Positions 27,942 to 36,710 of a DNA stretch of 64,000 nt are shown piece by piece; the stretch's first letter is position 1, and each line of letters begins with the position of its first letter. A program made the position numbers and the translations under genes. Below the pieces are notes generated by a model. The model worked only from the letters and a program-made list of their open reading frames with translations, did no database searches and was not told the origin of the DNA. Source of the stretch: Catenulispora sp. GP43 (GTDB lineage: Bacteria > Actinomycetota > Actinomycetes > Streptomycetales > Catenulisporaceae); assembly GCF_041260665.1 (NCBI RefSeq), contig NZ_JBGCCT010000004.1, forward strand, positions 372,001 through 436,000, read 5' to 3'.

Positions 27942-28373
27942 TCAGCCCGACACGCTCCCGCGTGCCGCGGGCGGCAGCGCACGCGACCGCCCGGCGGGCG
28001 GCAGCGCGCATGCGGCGGTACCTCCGGGCATCCGCTGCCTGTTGTTGGCGATCACGCGGTACACGCCCGCCGCGATCCAGCGGATCGGCGGCGTGCGCAG
28101 CACATAGCCGACCGCTGCGTAGACCCCGCCCGCAGAAATCAAAAGGCGCGCAATAGCCTGCGCGCCTCCGTGAATCCGGCCTGTCGGGGCCACCCACAAC
28201 ACCTCATGTGTTGCCCGTTGCTCGGTTGTTCCGTACAACTCGAGATCGGTGAACTGGAATGCCGTCACCTCCGCATCGATGGGGAGGCGCTTGAGAACGT
28301 TGACCGAGCGCGTGCAGAAGCCACAGTCTCCGTCATAGATCAGAACCGGCTTGGGGAAGCTGCCCTCGTCCAT
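27942..28373 (-). CDS. DCC-family thiol-disulfide oxidoreductase
   Basis: Small thioredoxin-like protein (DUF393). The defining motif LIYDGDCGFCTRSV lies at residues 10-23, with the redox pair CGFC. The conserved RWIAAGVYRVIANNR and MPGGTAAC patterns follow near the C-terminus. The last 20 residues are Arg/Ala-rich and probably disordered. It starts four bases after the HIT-family gene, hence one operon. Substrate unknown for the family; a cytoplasmic or membrane-peripheral redox role is likely. Confidence 0.88.
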   Translation of the reverse strand: MDEGSFPKPVLIYDGDCGFCTRSVNVLKRLPIDAEVTAFQFTDLELYGTTEQRATHEVLWVAPTGRIHGGAQAIARLLISAGGVYAAVGYVLRTPPIRWIAAGVYRVIANNRQRMPGGTAACALPPAGRSRALPPAARGSVSG

Positions 28374-28377
28374 ACCA

Positions 28378-28956
28378 TCAGTCTACGGGCCACTCATCCG
28401 CCAACAGCTTGCGGGTTTCCCCTAACAGCTGCGGGAGCACCTTCGTGTGGCCCACGACCGGCATGAAATTCGTGTCCCCGCCCCAGCGTGGGACCACGTG
28501 CTGGTGCAGGTGCGCCGCGATGCCGGCGCCCGCGACGTCGCCCTGGTTCATGCCGATGTTGAAGCCCTGGGCGCCGGAGGCGGCGCGGATCGCGGTCATG
28601 GCGCGCTTGGTGAAATCGGCGAGCTCCGCGGTCTCCGGGAGGGTCAGGTCCGTGTAGTCCGCGACGTGCCGATAGGGGACCACCATCAGGTGGCCGCCGT
28701 TGTACGGGTACAAGTTCAGCACCGCGTAGACCAGCTCGCCGCGGGCGATGATGAGGCCGTCCTCGTCGCTGAGCGAGGGGATGCGGCAGAACGGGTCCTG
28801 GCCGGGGTCGGGGCCCGTGGGCTTGTTCTCGCCCTTGATGTACGCCATGCGGTGCGGCGTCCACAGCCGCTGGAAGCCGTCCGGCTCCCCCACACCGTCC
28901 TGCACCTGTCGGCCGGCCGCGTGGTTCGGGTCGTCGGGCGAATCGGGCGTGGTCAT
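28378..28956 (-). CDS. HIT-family hydrolase/phosphorylase (Ap4A-type)
   Basis: Histidine-triad protein of 192 residues with CRIPSLSDEDGLIIARGELV, LNLYPYNGGHLMVVPYRHV and the triad HLHQHVVPRW. It closely follows the pattern of the mycobacterial Ap4A phosphorylase encoded between thrS and pgsA, so breakdown of diadenosine tetraphosphate is likely. Here it is separated from pgsA by the leuA-to-toxin segment, which suggests an insertion or rearrangement in the ancestral order. The ATG of MTTPDSP was used; a far longer frame upstream is antisense to the helicase and false. Confidence 0.9.
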   Translation of the reverse strand: MTTPDSPDDPNHAAGRQVQDGVGEPDGFQRLWTPHRMAYIKGENKPTGPDPGQDPFCRIPSLSDEDGLIIARGELVYAVLNLYPYNGGHLMVVPYRHVADYTDLTLPETAELADFTKRAMTAIRAASGAQGFNIGMNQGDVAGAGIAAHLHQHVVPRWGGDTNFMPVVGHTKVLPQLLGETRKLLADEWPVD

Positions 28957-29058
28957 GGAACGAAGCTTAGGCGGTACGGCTTTCGGGACGGAATAGCGGC
29001 CTGAGGATCTTCGTGGCGCCCCGGCATGCACCGCCGACCGCATATTGTTGAAGCCACT

Positions 29059-31596
29059 ATGACCCTCACCGATCGCCTGCCCGCCACCGACGACCCCGAC
29101 GCCCTCTTCGACGCCTTCAGCGCGTGGGCCGGCGAGCAGGGGATCACCCTCTATCCGGCGCAGGAGGAGGCGCTGCTGGAGGTGGTGACCGGGGCGAACC
29201 TGATCCTGTCCACGCCCACCGGCTCCGGCAAGTCGCTGGTCGCCGCCGGCGCGCACTTCGCCGCGCTGGCGCGCTACCGGGAGGACCCCAGGCAGCGCAC
29301 CTTCTACACCGCGCCGATCAAGGCGCTGGTGAGTGAGAAGTTCTTCGCGCTGTGCGCCATGTTCGGGGCCGACAAGGTCGGCATGCTCACCGGCGACGCC
29401 AGCGTGAACCCGAACGCGCCGATCATCTGCTGCACCGCCGAGGTGCTGGCCAACCACGCGCTGCGCGACGGTGCCGAGGCCGACATCGGCCAGGTCGTGA
29501 TGGACGAGTTCCACTTCTACGCCGAGCCGGACCGCGGCTGGGCCTGGCAGGTGCCGATCCTGGAGCTGCCGAAGGCACAGTTCGTGCTGATGTCGGCCAC
29601 GCTCGGTGACGTCACCCGCTTCGAGAAGGACCTCACCCGGCGTACCGGACGCCCGACCGCGGTGGTCTCCTCCGGGCAGCGCCCCGTGCCGCTGTACTAC
29701 TCCTACTCCGAGACGCCGCTGCACGAGACGCTCGAAGAGCTGCTGCAGACCAACCAGGCGCCGATCTACGTCGTGCACTTCACCCAGGCCGCGGCCATCG
29801 AGCGGGCGCAGGCGCTGATGAGCGTCAACGTGTGCACCAAGGAGGAGAAGGCCGCGATCGCCGAGATGATCGGCAACTTCCGGTTCACCGCGGGCTTCGG
29901 CAAGACCCTGTCGCGACTGGTCCGGCACGGCATCGGCGTGCACCACGCCGGCATGCTGCCGAAGTACCGCCGCCTGGTGGAGCTGCTGGCACAGGCCGGG
30001 CTGCTGAAGGTGATCTGCGGCACCGACACCCTCGGCGTCGGCATCAACGTGCCGATCCGCACCGTGCTGTTCACCGGCCTGACCAAGTACGACGGGGTGC
30101 GGACCCGCCAGCTCAAGGCGCGCGAGTTCCACCAGATCGCCGGCCGGGCCGGGCGCGCCGGCTACGACAGTGCCGGATATGTCGTGGCTCAGGCGCCCGA
30201 GCACGAGGTGGAGAACGCCAAGCGCGTCGCCAAGGCCGGCGGCGACAAGAAGAAGCTCTCGCGCGTGGTCCGGGTCAAGGCGCCGGAGGGCTTCGTCTCC
30301 TGGGGCAAGCCCAGCTTCGAGCGGATGGTCGCCGCCGAGCCGGAGCCGCTGACCTCCAGCTTCCAGGTCAGCCACGCGATGCTGCTGAACGTCATCAGCC
30401 GCCCCGGCGACGCCTTCGACGCGATGCGGCACCTGCTGGAGGACAACCACGAGGACCGCAAGTCCCAGCTGAAGCTGATCCGCAAGGCCATCGCCATCTA
30501 CCGCGCGCTGCTGGCCGCCGGGATCGTCGAGCGCCTCGACGAGCCGGACGAGCAGGGCCGGATCGTGCGCCTGACCAAGGACCTGCAGTTCGACTTCGCC
30601 CTGAACCAGCCGCTGTCGCCGTTCGCGCTGGCCACGCTGGAACTGCTGGAGCCCGAGTCGCCGACCTACGCGCTGGACGCCCTGTCGGTCATCGAGTCGA
30701 CGCTGGACAACCCGCGCCAGGTGCTGTCCGCGCAGCAGAACAAGGCGCGCGGCGAGGCGGTCGCGGAGATGAAGGCGGACGGGATCGAGTACGAGGAGCG
30801 GATGGAGCTCCTGGAGAAGGTCACGTATCCGAAGCCTCTGGAGGAGATGCTCCAGGCCGCTTACGAGGTCTATAAGCGGAGTTCCCCATGGGTCGCCGAC
30901 TACGAGGTCGCTCCGAAGTCCGTCGCGCGGGACATGTTCGAGCGCGCTATGACGTTCGCGGAGTACGTGAGCTTCTATACGCTTCCCCGCTCTGAAGGCC
31001 TCCTGCTGCGCTACCTCGCGGACGCCTTCAAGGCGCTCAAGCACACAGTGCCCGAAGAGATGCGCAACGACGAGGTCGACGACCTCATCGAGTGGCTCGG
31101 CGAGATGGTCCGGCAGGTCGACTCCTCGCTGCTGGACGAGTGGGAGGAACTGGTCAACCCCGGCGAGGAGACGCCCGCGGTCTCCCCGCACAACTTCGAC
31201 GAGCGCCCGCCGCCGGTCACCGCGAACGCCCGCGCGTTCCGCGTCATGGTCCGCAACGAGCTGTTCCACCGCGTCGAGCTGTTCGCGCTGCGCAAGTACG
31301 ACGACCTCGGCGAGCTGGACGCGGGCTCGGGGTGGGACTCCGAGAAGTACTACTACGCGATCGAGGACTACTTCGACGCGCACGACGAGCTCGGCACCGG
31401 ACCCGACGCGCGCGGCCCGAAGCTGCTGGTCATCGACGAGACGCCGGAGGACCAGCCCGGCAAGTGGGTGGTCCGGCAGATCTTCGACGACCCCGAGGGC
31501 TACCACGACTGGGGCATCAGCGCCGAGGTGGACCTGGCGGCCAGCGACGAGGCCGGGACCGCCGTGGTGGTCGTCACGGATGTGAACCAGCTGTAG
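29059..31596 (+). CDS. Ski2-like DEAD/DEAH-box RNA helicase with DUF3516
   Basis: ATP-dependent superfamily 2 helicase of 845 residues. Motifs in order: Walker A TPTGSGKS (about residue 52), motif II MDEFHFY (about 150), motif III MSATLGD, IV-V HHAGMLPKYR and CGTDTLGVGINVPIRTV, VI QIAGRAGRAGYD. The C-terminal half is the DUF3516 region shared by actinobacterial homologues (ALRKYDDLGELD near the end). A role in RNA turnover or quality control is inferred from the Ski2/Mtr4 relationship. The ATG after a CATATT -10-like element was chosen over an upstream ATG that lies before it. Divergent from the HIT gene. Confidence 0.92.
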   Translation: MTLTDRLPATDDPDALFDAFSAWAGEQGITLYPAQEEALLEVVTGANLILSTPTGSGKSLVAAGAHFAALARYREDPRQRTFYTAPIKALVSEKFFALCAMFGADKVGMLTGDASVNPNAPIICCTAEVLANHALRDGAEADIGQVVMDEFHFYAEPDRGWAWQVPILELPKAQFVLMSATLGDVTRFEKDLTRRTGRPTAVVSSGQRPVPLYYSYSETPLHETLEELLQTNQAPIYVVHFTQAAAIERAQALMSVNVCTKEEKAAIAEMIGNFRFTAGFGKTLSRLVRHGIGVHHAGMLPKYRRLVELLAQAGLLKVICGTDTLGVGINVPIRTVLFTGLTKYDGVRTRQLKAREFHQIAGRAGRAGYDSAGYVVAQAPEHEVENAKRVAKAGGDKKKLSRVVRVKAPEGFVSWGKPSFERMVAAEPEPLTSSFQVSHAMLLNVISRPGDAFDAMRHLLEDNHEDRKSQLKLIRKAIAIYRALLAAGIVERLDEPDEQGRIVRLTKDLQFDFALNQPLSPFALATLELLEPESPTYALDALSVIESTLDNPRQVLSAQQNKARGEAVAEMKADGIEYEERMELLEKVTYPKPLEEMLQAAYEVYKRSSPWVADYEVAPKSVARDMFERAMTFAEYVSFYTLPRSEGLLLRYLADAFKALKHTVPEEMRNDEVDDLIEWLGEMVRQVDSSLLDEWEELVNPGEETPAVSPHNFDERPPPVTANARAFRVMVRNELFHRVELFALRKYDDLGELDAGSGWDSEKYYYAIEDYFDAHDELGTGPDARGPKLLVIDETPEDQPGKWVVRQIFDDPEGYHDWGISAEVDLAASDEAGTAVVVVTDVNQL

Positions 31597-31722
31597 TGGG
31601 CCGGGATCGTTCGGCGACGCCGCACCGTTGGTCGTATGGAAGACCTACGATGACGAACGCCCAGATGATGACGAACGCCCCGCGAACAGCCGACCCAGCC
31701 GACCCCCGAGGTGAGTGACCCG

Positions 31723-32568
31723 ATGGCCCGCACCAACCTGCGCCTGCTCAAGCCCGGCGAATACCGGCCCGACTGGTCGCAGTCGGCCCGCGGCGGCGGC
31801 ATCTCGCCGATCTTCCTGGCGCTGGTCGCCGGCTTCGCGGCCAGCGGCGTCGCGCTCTACAAGGGGTTCGGGAGCGACCGCGCGGGCGTGTTCATCTTCG
31901 TGCTCTGCGGCTGGCTGATATCGCTGTGCCTGCACGAGTTCATGCACGCCGCTGCGGCCTACTGGGGCGGCGACCACACGGTGGCCGGCAAGGGGTACCT
32001 GCGCCTGGACCCGCGCGTGTACGGGCACCCGGTGCTGACCTTCATCCTGCCGCTGTTCTTCCTGCTCATCGGCGGCCTGCCGCTGCCCGGCGGCGCGGTG
32101 TCGATCGAGTCGCACCGGCTGCGCGGCAAGTGGAAGGACTCGCTGGTGTCGGCCTCCGGGCCGGCGGTGAACGTGGTCTTCTCGATCGTGCTGATCGTGG
32201 TGCTGGACACCTGGGGGCCGGGCTTCATCTGGTACCCGGGCACGCCCGCGCACGGCGCGGCACTCTGGTCGGCGCTGACCTTCCTGGCCTACATCCAGGT
32301 CGCCAGCGCGATCCTGAACCTGCTGCCGATCCCGGGCCTGGACGGCTACGGGATCATCGAGCCGTTCCTGAGCAACGACTGGCGCCGCATCGGGGCGCAG
32401 ATCGCGCCTTACGGGATCCTGCTGGTGTTCGCCCTGCTCTACGCGCTGGGTCCGGACCGGAACTTCATCGCGCGGTGGGCACAGGACATTCTCGAAGGCC
32501 GCACCCCGCAGAACGGGGAGTACTTCGGGTACCACCTGTTCCGGTTCTGGGGCAGCTTGTACAACTGA
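31723..32568 (+). CDS. Site-2 protease family zinc metalloprotease
   Basis: Intramembrane protease of the S2P/M50 group. The zinc site is HEFMH (about residues 68-72) in the second helix, and the third ligand is the Asp of LNLLPIPGLDGYG near 207. Five to six transmembrane helices fit the 281 residues; no PDZ domain is present, as in the short S2P class. GAGGTGAG stands seven bases before the ATG; an in-frame GTG overlaps this ribosome site and was rejected. Substrate unknown, perhaps an anti-sigma factor. Followed by a strong terminator. Confidence 0.9.
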   Translation: MARTNLRLLKPGEYRPDWSQSARGGGISPIFLALVAGFAASGVALYKGFGSDRAGVFIFVLCGWLISLCLHEFMHAAAAYWGGDHTVAGKGYLRLDPRVYGHPVLTFILPLFFLLIGGLPLPGGAVSIESHRLRGKWKDSLVSASGPAVNVVFSIVLIVVLDTWGPGFIWYPGTPAHGAALWSALTFLAYIQVASAILNLLPIPGLDGYGIIEPFLSNDWRRIGAQIAPYGILLVFALLYALGPDRNFIARWAQDILEGRTPQNGEYFGYHLFRFWGSLYN

Positions 32569-32577
32569 CCATCGACG

Positions 32578-32615
32578 AAGCGCCCGCCGCGGACCGGAGT
32601 CCGCGACGGGCGCTT
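32578..32615. terminator. Terminator between S2P gene and tex
   Basis: AAGCGCCCG/CGGGCGCTT and CGCGGA/TCCGCG form a 16-bp stem with one mismatch and a 6-base loop, followed by GTGCTTTT. It serves convergent genes. Confidence 0.85.
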
Positions 32616-32639
32616 GTGCTTTTCCGGCGCTGTTGAGCC

Positions 32640-35120
32640 CTACGCCAGCCCGGCGCGCCGCAGCGCGTCGGCCAGCGCACCCTGCGGCTCGCTGTTCCCG
32701 CCACGCCGGTCGCCGCCACGGCCGCCGCCGCCACCGCCGCCACCACCACCGTTGCCGCCGCCCCGGCGGTCGCCTCCGCCGTTGCCGCCGCCCTGGCCGC
32801 CCTGGCCGCCCCGCCGGTCGCCGCTGCCACCGCCGCGGCCGTCGCGCCCGCGACCGCCGCCGCTGTTCTCGCCGGACTGCCGCTGCCGGCCCGGGCCGCC
32901 GGAACCGGAGCCGGCGCCCGCCTCGTCGTCCAGGCGCAGCGTCAGCGCGATGCGCTTGCGCACCCCGTCCACGTCCAGCACCTTCACCCGCACCACGTCG
33001 CCGGGCTTCACCACGTCGCGGGGGTCCTTCACGAACGTCTTGGACAGCGCCGAGATGTGCACCAGGCCGTCCTGGTGGACGCCGACGTCGACGAAGGCGC
33101 CGAAGGCCGCGACGTTGGTGACCACGCCCTCCAGGATCATGCCGGGCTGCAGGTCGCCGATCTTCTCCACGCCCTCCTTGAAGGTCGCGGTCTTGAAGGC
33201 CGGGCGGGGGTCGCGGCCGGGCTTCTCCAGTTCGGCCAGGATGTCGGTGACGGTCGGGACGCCGAACGTGTCGTCGGCGAACTCCGCCGGCCGCAGCGCG
33301 CGCAGCGTCTTCGTGTCGCCGATCAGCTCCTTGATGCCGGTGCCGGTCGAAGCCAGGATCCGGCGGACCACCGGGTAGGCCTCGGGGTGCACCGAGGAGG
33401 CGTCCAGCGGGTCGTCGCCGCCGGGGATGCGCAGGAAGCCCGCGCACTGCTCGAAGGCCTTGGCGCCCAGGCGCGGCACATCCTTTATCGCGCTGCGGGT
33501 CGCGAACGGGCCGTTGGCGTCACGGTAGGCGACGATGTTGTCGGCCAGCGAGGAGCCGATGCCCGAGACCCGGGTCAGCAGCGGCGCCGAGGCGGTGTTC
33601 ACGTCCACCCCGACGGCGTTCACGCAGTCCTCGACCACCGCGTCCAGCGAGCGCGAGAGCTTGCCCTCGGCCAGGTCGTGCTGGTACTGCCCGACGCCGA
33701 TCGACTTCGGGTCGATCTTCACCAGCTCGGCCAGCGGGTCCTGCAGGCGGCGGGCGATCGAGACCGCGCCGCGCAGCGAGACGTCCATGGTCGGCAGTTC
33801 CTGCGAGGCGAAGGCCGAGGCCGAGTACACCGAGGCGCCGGCCTCGGAGACCATGATCTTGGTCAGCTTCAGCTCCGGCATGTTGGCGACCAGTTCCTGG
33901 GCCAGCTTGTCGGTCTCCCGGGAGGCGGTGCCGTTGCCGAACGCGATCAGCTCGACCTTGTGCACCTTCACCAGCGAGGCCAGCTTGGCCAGCGCCTCGT
34001 TCCACTTGTTCGCCGGCACGTGCGGGTAGATCACGTCGGTGGCCACCACCTTGCCGGTGGCGTCCACGACCGCGACCTTCACCCCGGTGCGGTAACCCGG
34101 GTCCAGGCCCATGGTGGCGCGGGTGCCGGCCGGGGCGGCCAGCAGCAGGTCGCGCAGGTTGGCGGCGAAGACCCGGACCGCCTCGTCCTCGGCCAGCGTC
34201 CACAGCTGCATCCGGACGTCCACGGCCAGCCGGACCAGGATCCGGGTGCGCCAGGCCCAGCGCACGGTGTCGTTCAGCCACTTCACACCAGCTCCGCTGG
34301 CGGTGGGCGACGGAATGCCGAAGGTCTTGGCGATGCGGACCTCGTAGCCGCTCTGCGTCACCGGGGCGCCGGGCTCGGCGTCCTCGGGCTCCGGGTCGAA
34401 GGTGAGGTCCAGGACCTCCTCCTTCTCGCCGCGCAGCAGCGCCAGGATGCGGTGCGAGGGCAGCGCGGTGAAGGGCTCGGCGAAGTCGAAGTAGTCGGAG
34501 AACTTCGCCCCGGCCTCCTCCTTGCCCTCCCGGACCTTAGAGGTCAGCCGACCGCTCTCCCACATGCGCTCGCGCAGCGCGCCGATCAGGTCGGCATCCT
34601 CGCCGAACCGCTCGACCAGGATCGAGCGCGCGCCATCCAGGGCCGCGGGGGCGTCCGCGACGCCCTTGTCGGCGTCCACGTAGGCCGCGGCGGTCGCCGC
34701 CGGGTCCAGGGAGGCGTCCGCGAGCAGCGCGTCGGCCAGCGGCTCCAGCCCGGCCTCGCGGGCGATCATCGCCTTGGTGCGCCGCTTGGGCTTGTAGGGG
34801 AGGTAGATGTCCTCCAGCCGGGACTTGGAGTCCGCGGCCAGGATCTGCGCCTCCAGGGCCTCGTCGAGCTTGCCCTGGCTGCGGATGGACTCCAGGATCG
34901 CCTCCCGGCGCTCCTCCATCTCGCGCAGGTAGCGCAGCCGCTCCTCCAGCGTGCGCAGCTGCGCGTCGTCCAGGCCCTCGGTCACCTCCTTGCGGTACCG
35001 CGCGACGAAGGGCACGGTCGCGCCGCCGTCCAGGAGCTCGACGGCCGCCCGGACTTGCCGGTCGGCGACGCCGAGCTCCTCGGCGATGCGCAGGTGGATG
35101 GACGCTGCTGTCGCTGCCAC
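32640..35120 (-). CDS. tex: RNA-binding transcriptional accessory protein Tex with Gly/Arg-rich tail
   Basis: Tex/Spt6-like nucleic-acid-binding protein of 826 residues. The helical N-terminus has VPFVARYRKEVTEGLDD and LEDIYLPYKPKRRTKA. The YqgF-like RNase H fold begins MGLDPGYRTGVKVAVVD. The helix-hairpin-helix reads RVSGIGSSLADNIVAYRD. The S1 RNA-binding domain (GMILEGVVTNVAAFGAFVDVG) ends near residue 735. After it come about 80 residues of RGG/RDRRGG repeats and poly-Gly, then a short ALADALRRAGLA end. Such tails add RNA affinity and can drive condensation. ndk lies upstream on the same strand with a 57-base gap. Confidence 0.95.
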   Translation of the reverse strand: MAATAASIHLRIAEELGVADRQVRAAVELLDGGATVPFVARYRKEVTEGLDDAQLRTLEERLRYLREMEERREAILESIRSQGKLDEALEAQILAADSKSRLEDIYLPYKPKRRTKAMIAREAGLEPLADALLADASLDPAATAAAYVDADKGVADAPAALDGARSILVERFGEDADLIGALRERMWESGRLTSKVREGKEEAGAKFSDYFDFAEPFTALPSHRILALLRGEKEEVLDLTFDPEPEDAEPGAPVTQSGYEVRIAKTFGIPSPTASGAGVKWLNDTVRWAWRTRILVRLAVDVRMQLWTLAEDEAVRVFAANLRDLLLAAPAGTRATMGLDPGYRTGVKVAVVDATGKVVATDVIYPHVPANKWNEALAKLASLVKVHKVELIAFGNGTASRETDKLAQELVANMPELKLTKIMVSEAGASVYSASAFASQELPTMDVSLRGAVSIARRLQDPLAELVKIDPKSIGVGQYQHDLAEGKLSRSLDAVVEDCVNAVGVDVNTASAPLLTRVSGIGSSLADNIVAYRDANGPFATRSAIKDVPRLGAKAFEQCAGFLRIPGGDDPLDASSVHPEAYPVVRRILASTGTGIKELIGDTKTLRALRPAEFADDTFGVPTVTDILAELEKPGRDPRPAFKTATFKEGVEKIGDLQPGMILEGVVTNVAAFGAFVDVGVHQDGLVHISALSKTFVKDPRDVVKPGDVVRVKVLDVDGVRKRIALTLRLDDEAGAGSGSGGPGRQRQSGENSGGGRGRDGRGGGSGDRRGGQGGQGGGNGGGDRRGGGNGGGGGGGGGGRGGDRRGGNSEPQGALADALRRAGLA

Positions 35121-35177
35121 GCGTGGTACTCCCGCCAGGTGAAAAGCCCGCTTATCTCGCGAGAGCGATCCTAGCGA

Positions 35178-35684
35178 CTAGAGCACGAACTTCTCGGCGA
35201 CCGTGGAGTACTCGAAGAGTTCTTCGTCTGTGAACCACAGCGCGACTTCCTGCTTCGCCTCGTCGAGGTTGCCCGAGGCGTGCACCAGGTTGGCCACCGC
35301 GATGCCGTTGGCGGTGGCGTAGGCCTTGTTCTGGTGCGCGAAGTCGCCGCGGATGGTGCCCGGTGCGGCCTCGTTCGGGTAGGTGGAGCCGACGATCTTG
35401 CGGACCGTCTTGACCGCGTCGATGCCCTCCAGCACCAGGGCCAGCACCGGGCCGGACTGCATGAACGTCGCGGTGGCGTTGTACACGCCGGCGCCGAAGC
35501 GCTCCTCCAGGTCGAAGTAGTGGCTGCGGGTCAGCTCGGCGTCCATCCAGACCATCTTGGAGCCGACCACCTTCAGCAGCGCGTCCTCGAACCGGGTCAG
35601 GACCCGACCCATCATGCCGCGCGCCACGGCGTCGGGCTTGAGCAGGACGAGCGTCCGCTCGACGGGGGCGCCGGTGTCGGTCAT
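35178..35684 (-). CDS. ndk: Nucleoside-diphosphate kinase, atypical type
   Basis: Transfers the terminal phosphate from ATP to other NDPs through a phosphohistidine. RTLVLLKPDAVARGMMGRV opens the fold and the active-site His sits in NLVHASGN near residue 137, in place of the usual NxxHGSD. The C-terminal ALWFTDEELFEY is like archaeal-type and some actinobacterial second Ndk copies. The ATG (MTDTG) has AAGGA eight bases upstream; a 17-codon extension was rejected. The genome may hold a canonical ndk elsewhere. Activity is likely but not certain. Confidence 0.85.
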   Translation of the reverse strand: MTDTGAPVERTLVLLKPDAVARGMMGRVLTRFEDALLKVVGSKMVWMDAELTRSHYFDLEERFGAGVYNATATFMQSGPVLALVLEGIDAVKTVRKIVGSTYPNEAAPGTIRGDFAHQNKAYATANGIAVANLVHASGNLDEAKQEVALWFTDEELFEYSTVAEKFVL

Positions 35685-35736
35685 ATGCGTGGTCCTTCGC
35701 TGTTCGACGGTCGTTTGCAGGACTGCTATGAGCATC

Positions 35737-36486
35737 TTATTGGGCGCGCGCGACCGTGATGATGGCGCGGCTGTCCGGGGTCAGCGGGCCGGTCTTCTCG
35801 TCGCCGTACTGGGACTCGATGCGGAAACCGGCCTCGACCAGGAACGGGTTCAGCGTCTCGGGGGTGTGGAAGCGCAGCGTGGTGCCGGCCGTGCGGACCG
35901 GCGTGCCGTCCAGCAGCGCCATGGTTTCGGTGAAGGTCACCAGCGGGCCGTCCACCTTCTCCACCTGGTACCAGGACCGGAACTGCCGACCGTCGGGCAG
36001 GGTGACGACGCCGCCGTTCTCCGGGTTCCACGCCTCCCAGGCCCGGGCCTGCAGGTGCCGGGTGCCGAACAGGAAGACCCGGTCGTCCTTCAGGGCCCGG
36101 CGGATCGCCGCGAGCGAGGCGCGCAGCTCGTCGTCGGTGACGAAGCACTGGAAGGCGTTGCTGTTCATGGTGGCAAGGTCGAACTCGGCCTCGTAGGCCA
36201 TCTCCGCGGCGGTGGCCTGCGACCACTCGATGTCGTCGCGCCGCCGGGCCCGCTCCAGCATCGCCGGGTCCGGGTCGACGCCGACCAGCCGGCCCTTCGC
36301 GCCGTGCTCGCGGGCCAGATGCAGCAGGCTGCCGGTCCCGCAGCCGACGTCGAGCACCGCGTCCAGGAGCGTCGTACAGCGCAGGATGTAGCCCTCCCAG
36401 CTCGACTCGTCGGTGTCCCAGGGGTTCTCCAGGTCGTACAGGAGCGCCGAGTCGGCGTCGGTGAAGGTGTGCTCGTCCGCTGTCAT
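35737..36486 (-). CDS. Class I SAM-dependent methyltransferase
   Basis: Rossmann-type methyltransferase of 249 residues. Motif I is VLDVGCGTGSLLHLA, followed by the acidic VGVDPDP and the motif IV-like FDLATMNSNAFQCF. The early YDLENPWDTDESSWEGYI is typical of small-molecule methyltransferases in actinobacteria. Substrate unknown. Located just upstream of ndk on the same strand and divergent from the MMPL transporter gene. Confidence 0.85.
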   Translation of the reverse strand: MTADEHTFTDADSALLYDLENPWDTDESSWEGYILRCTTLLDAVLDVGCGTGSLLHLAREHGAKGRLVGVDPDPAMLERARRRDDIEWSQATAAEMAYEAEFDLATMNSNAFQCFVTDDELRASLAAIRRALKDDRVFLFGTRHLQARAWEAWNPENGGVVTLPDGRQFRSWYQVEKVDGPLVTFTETMALLDGTPVRTAGTTLRFHTPETLNPFLVEAGFRIESQYGDEKTGPLTPDSRAIITVARAQ

Positions 36487-36710
36487 CCCGCCAGCTTTGG
36501 CCGGGAATCAGTGCCCGTCCACCAGTTTTCCTATGCCTACCAGGAAGTTCGCTGCTCGGACCGCACAGGGAAAGGTTCACCTCCCGGTGACCATTTCGCG
36601 TTGTATCGCGTGTCACAATAGGCGGGTAACGAGTCCGCGAGGCGGACCCGCACATAGGGGTGGGAAGCCGTCCGCGGACGGAGGTCGCGATAGCCTGAGG
36701 GGGCTCTTTC

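Noticed and set aside
28957-31506. Long minus-strand extension of the HIT-family frame
   Set aside because: It runs antisense through the helicase gene and lacks any family similarity; the ATG at 28956 gives a normal HIT protein.
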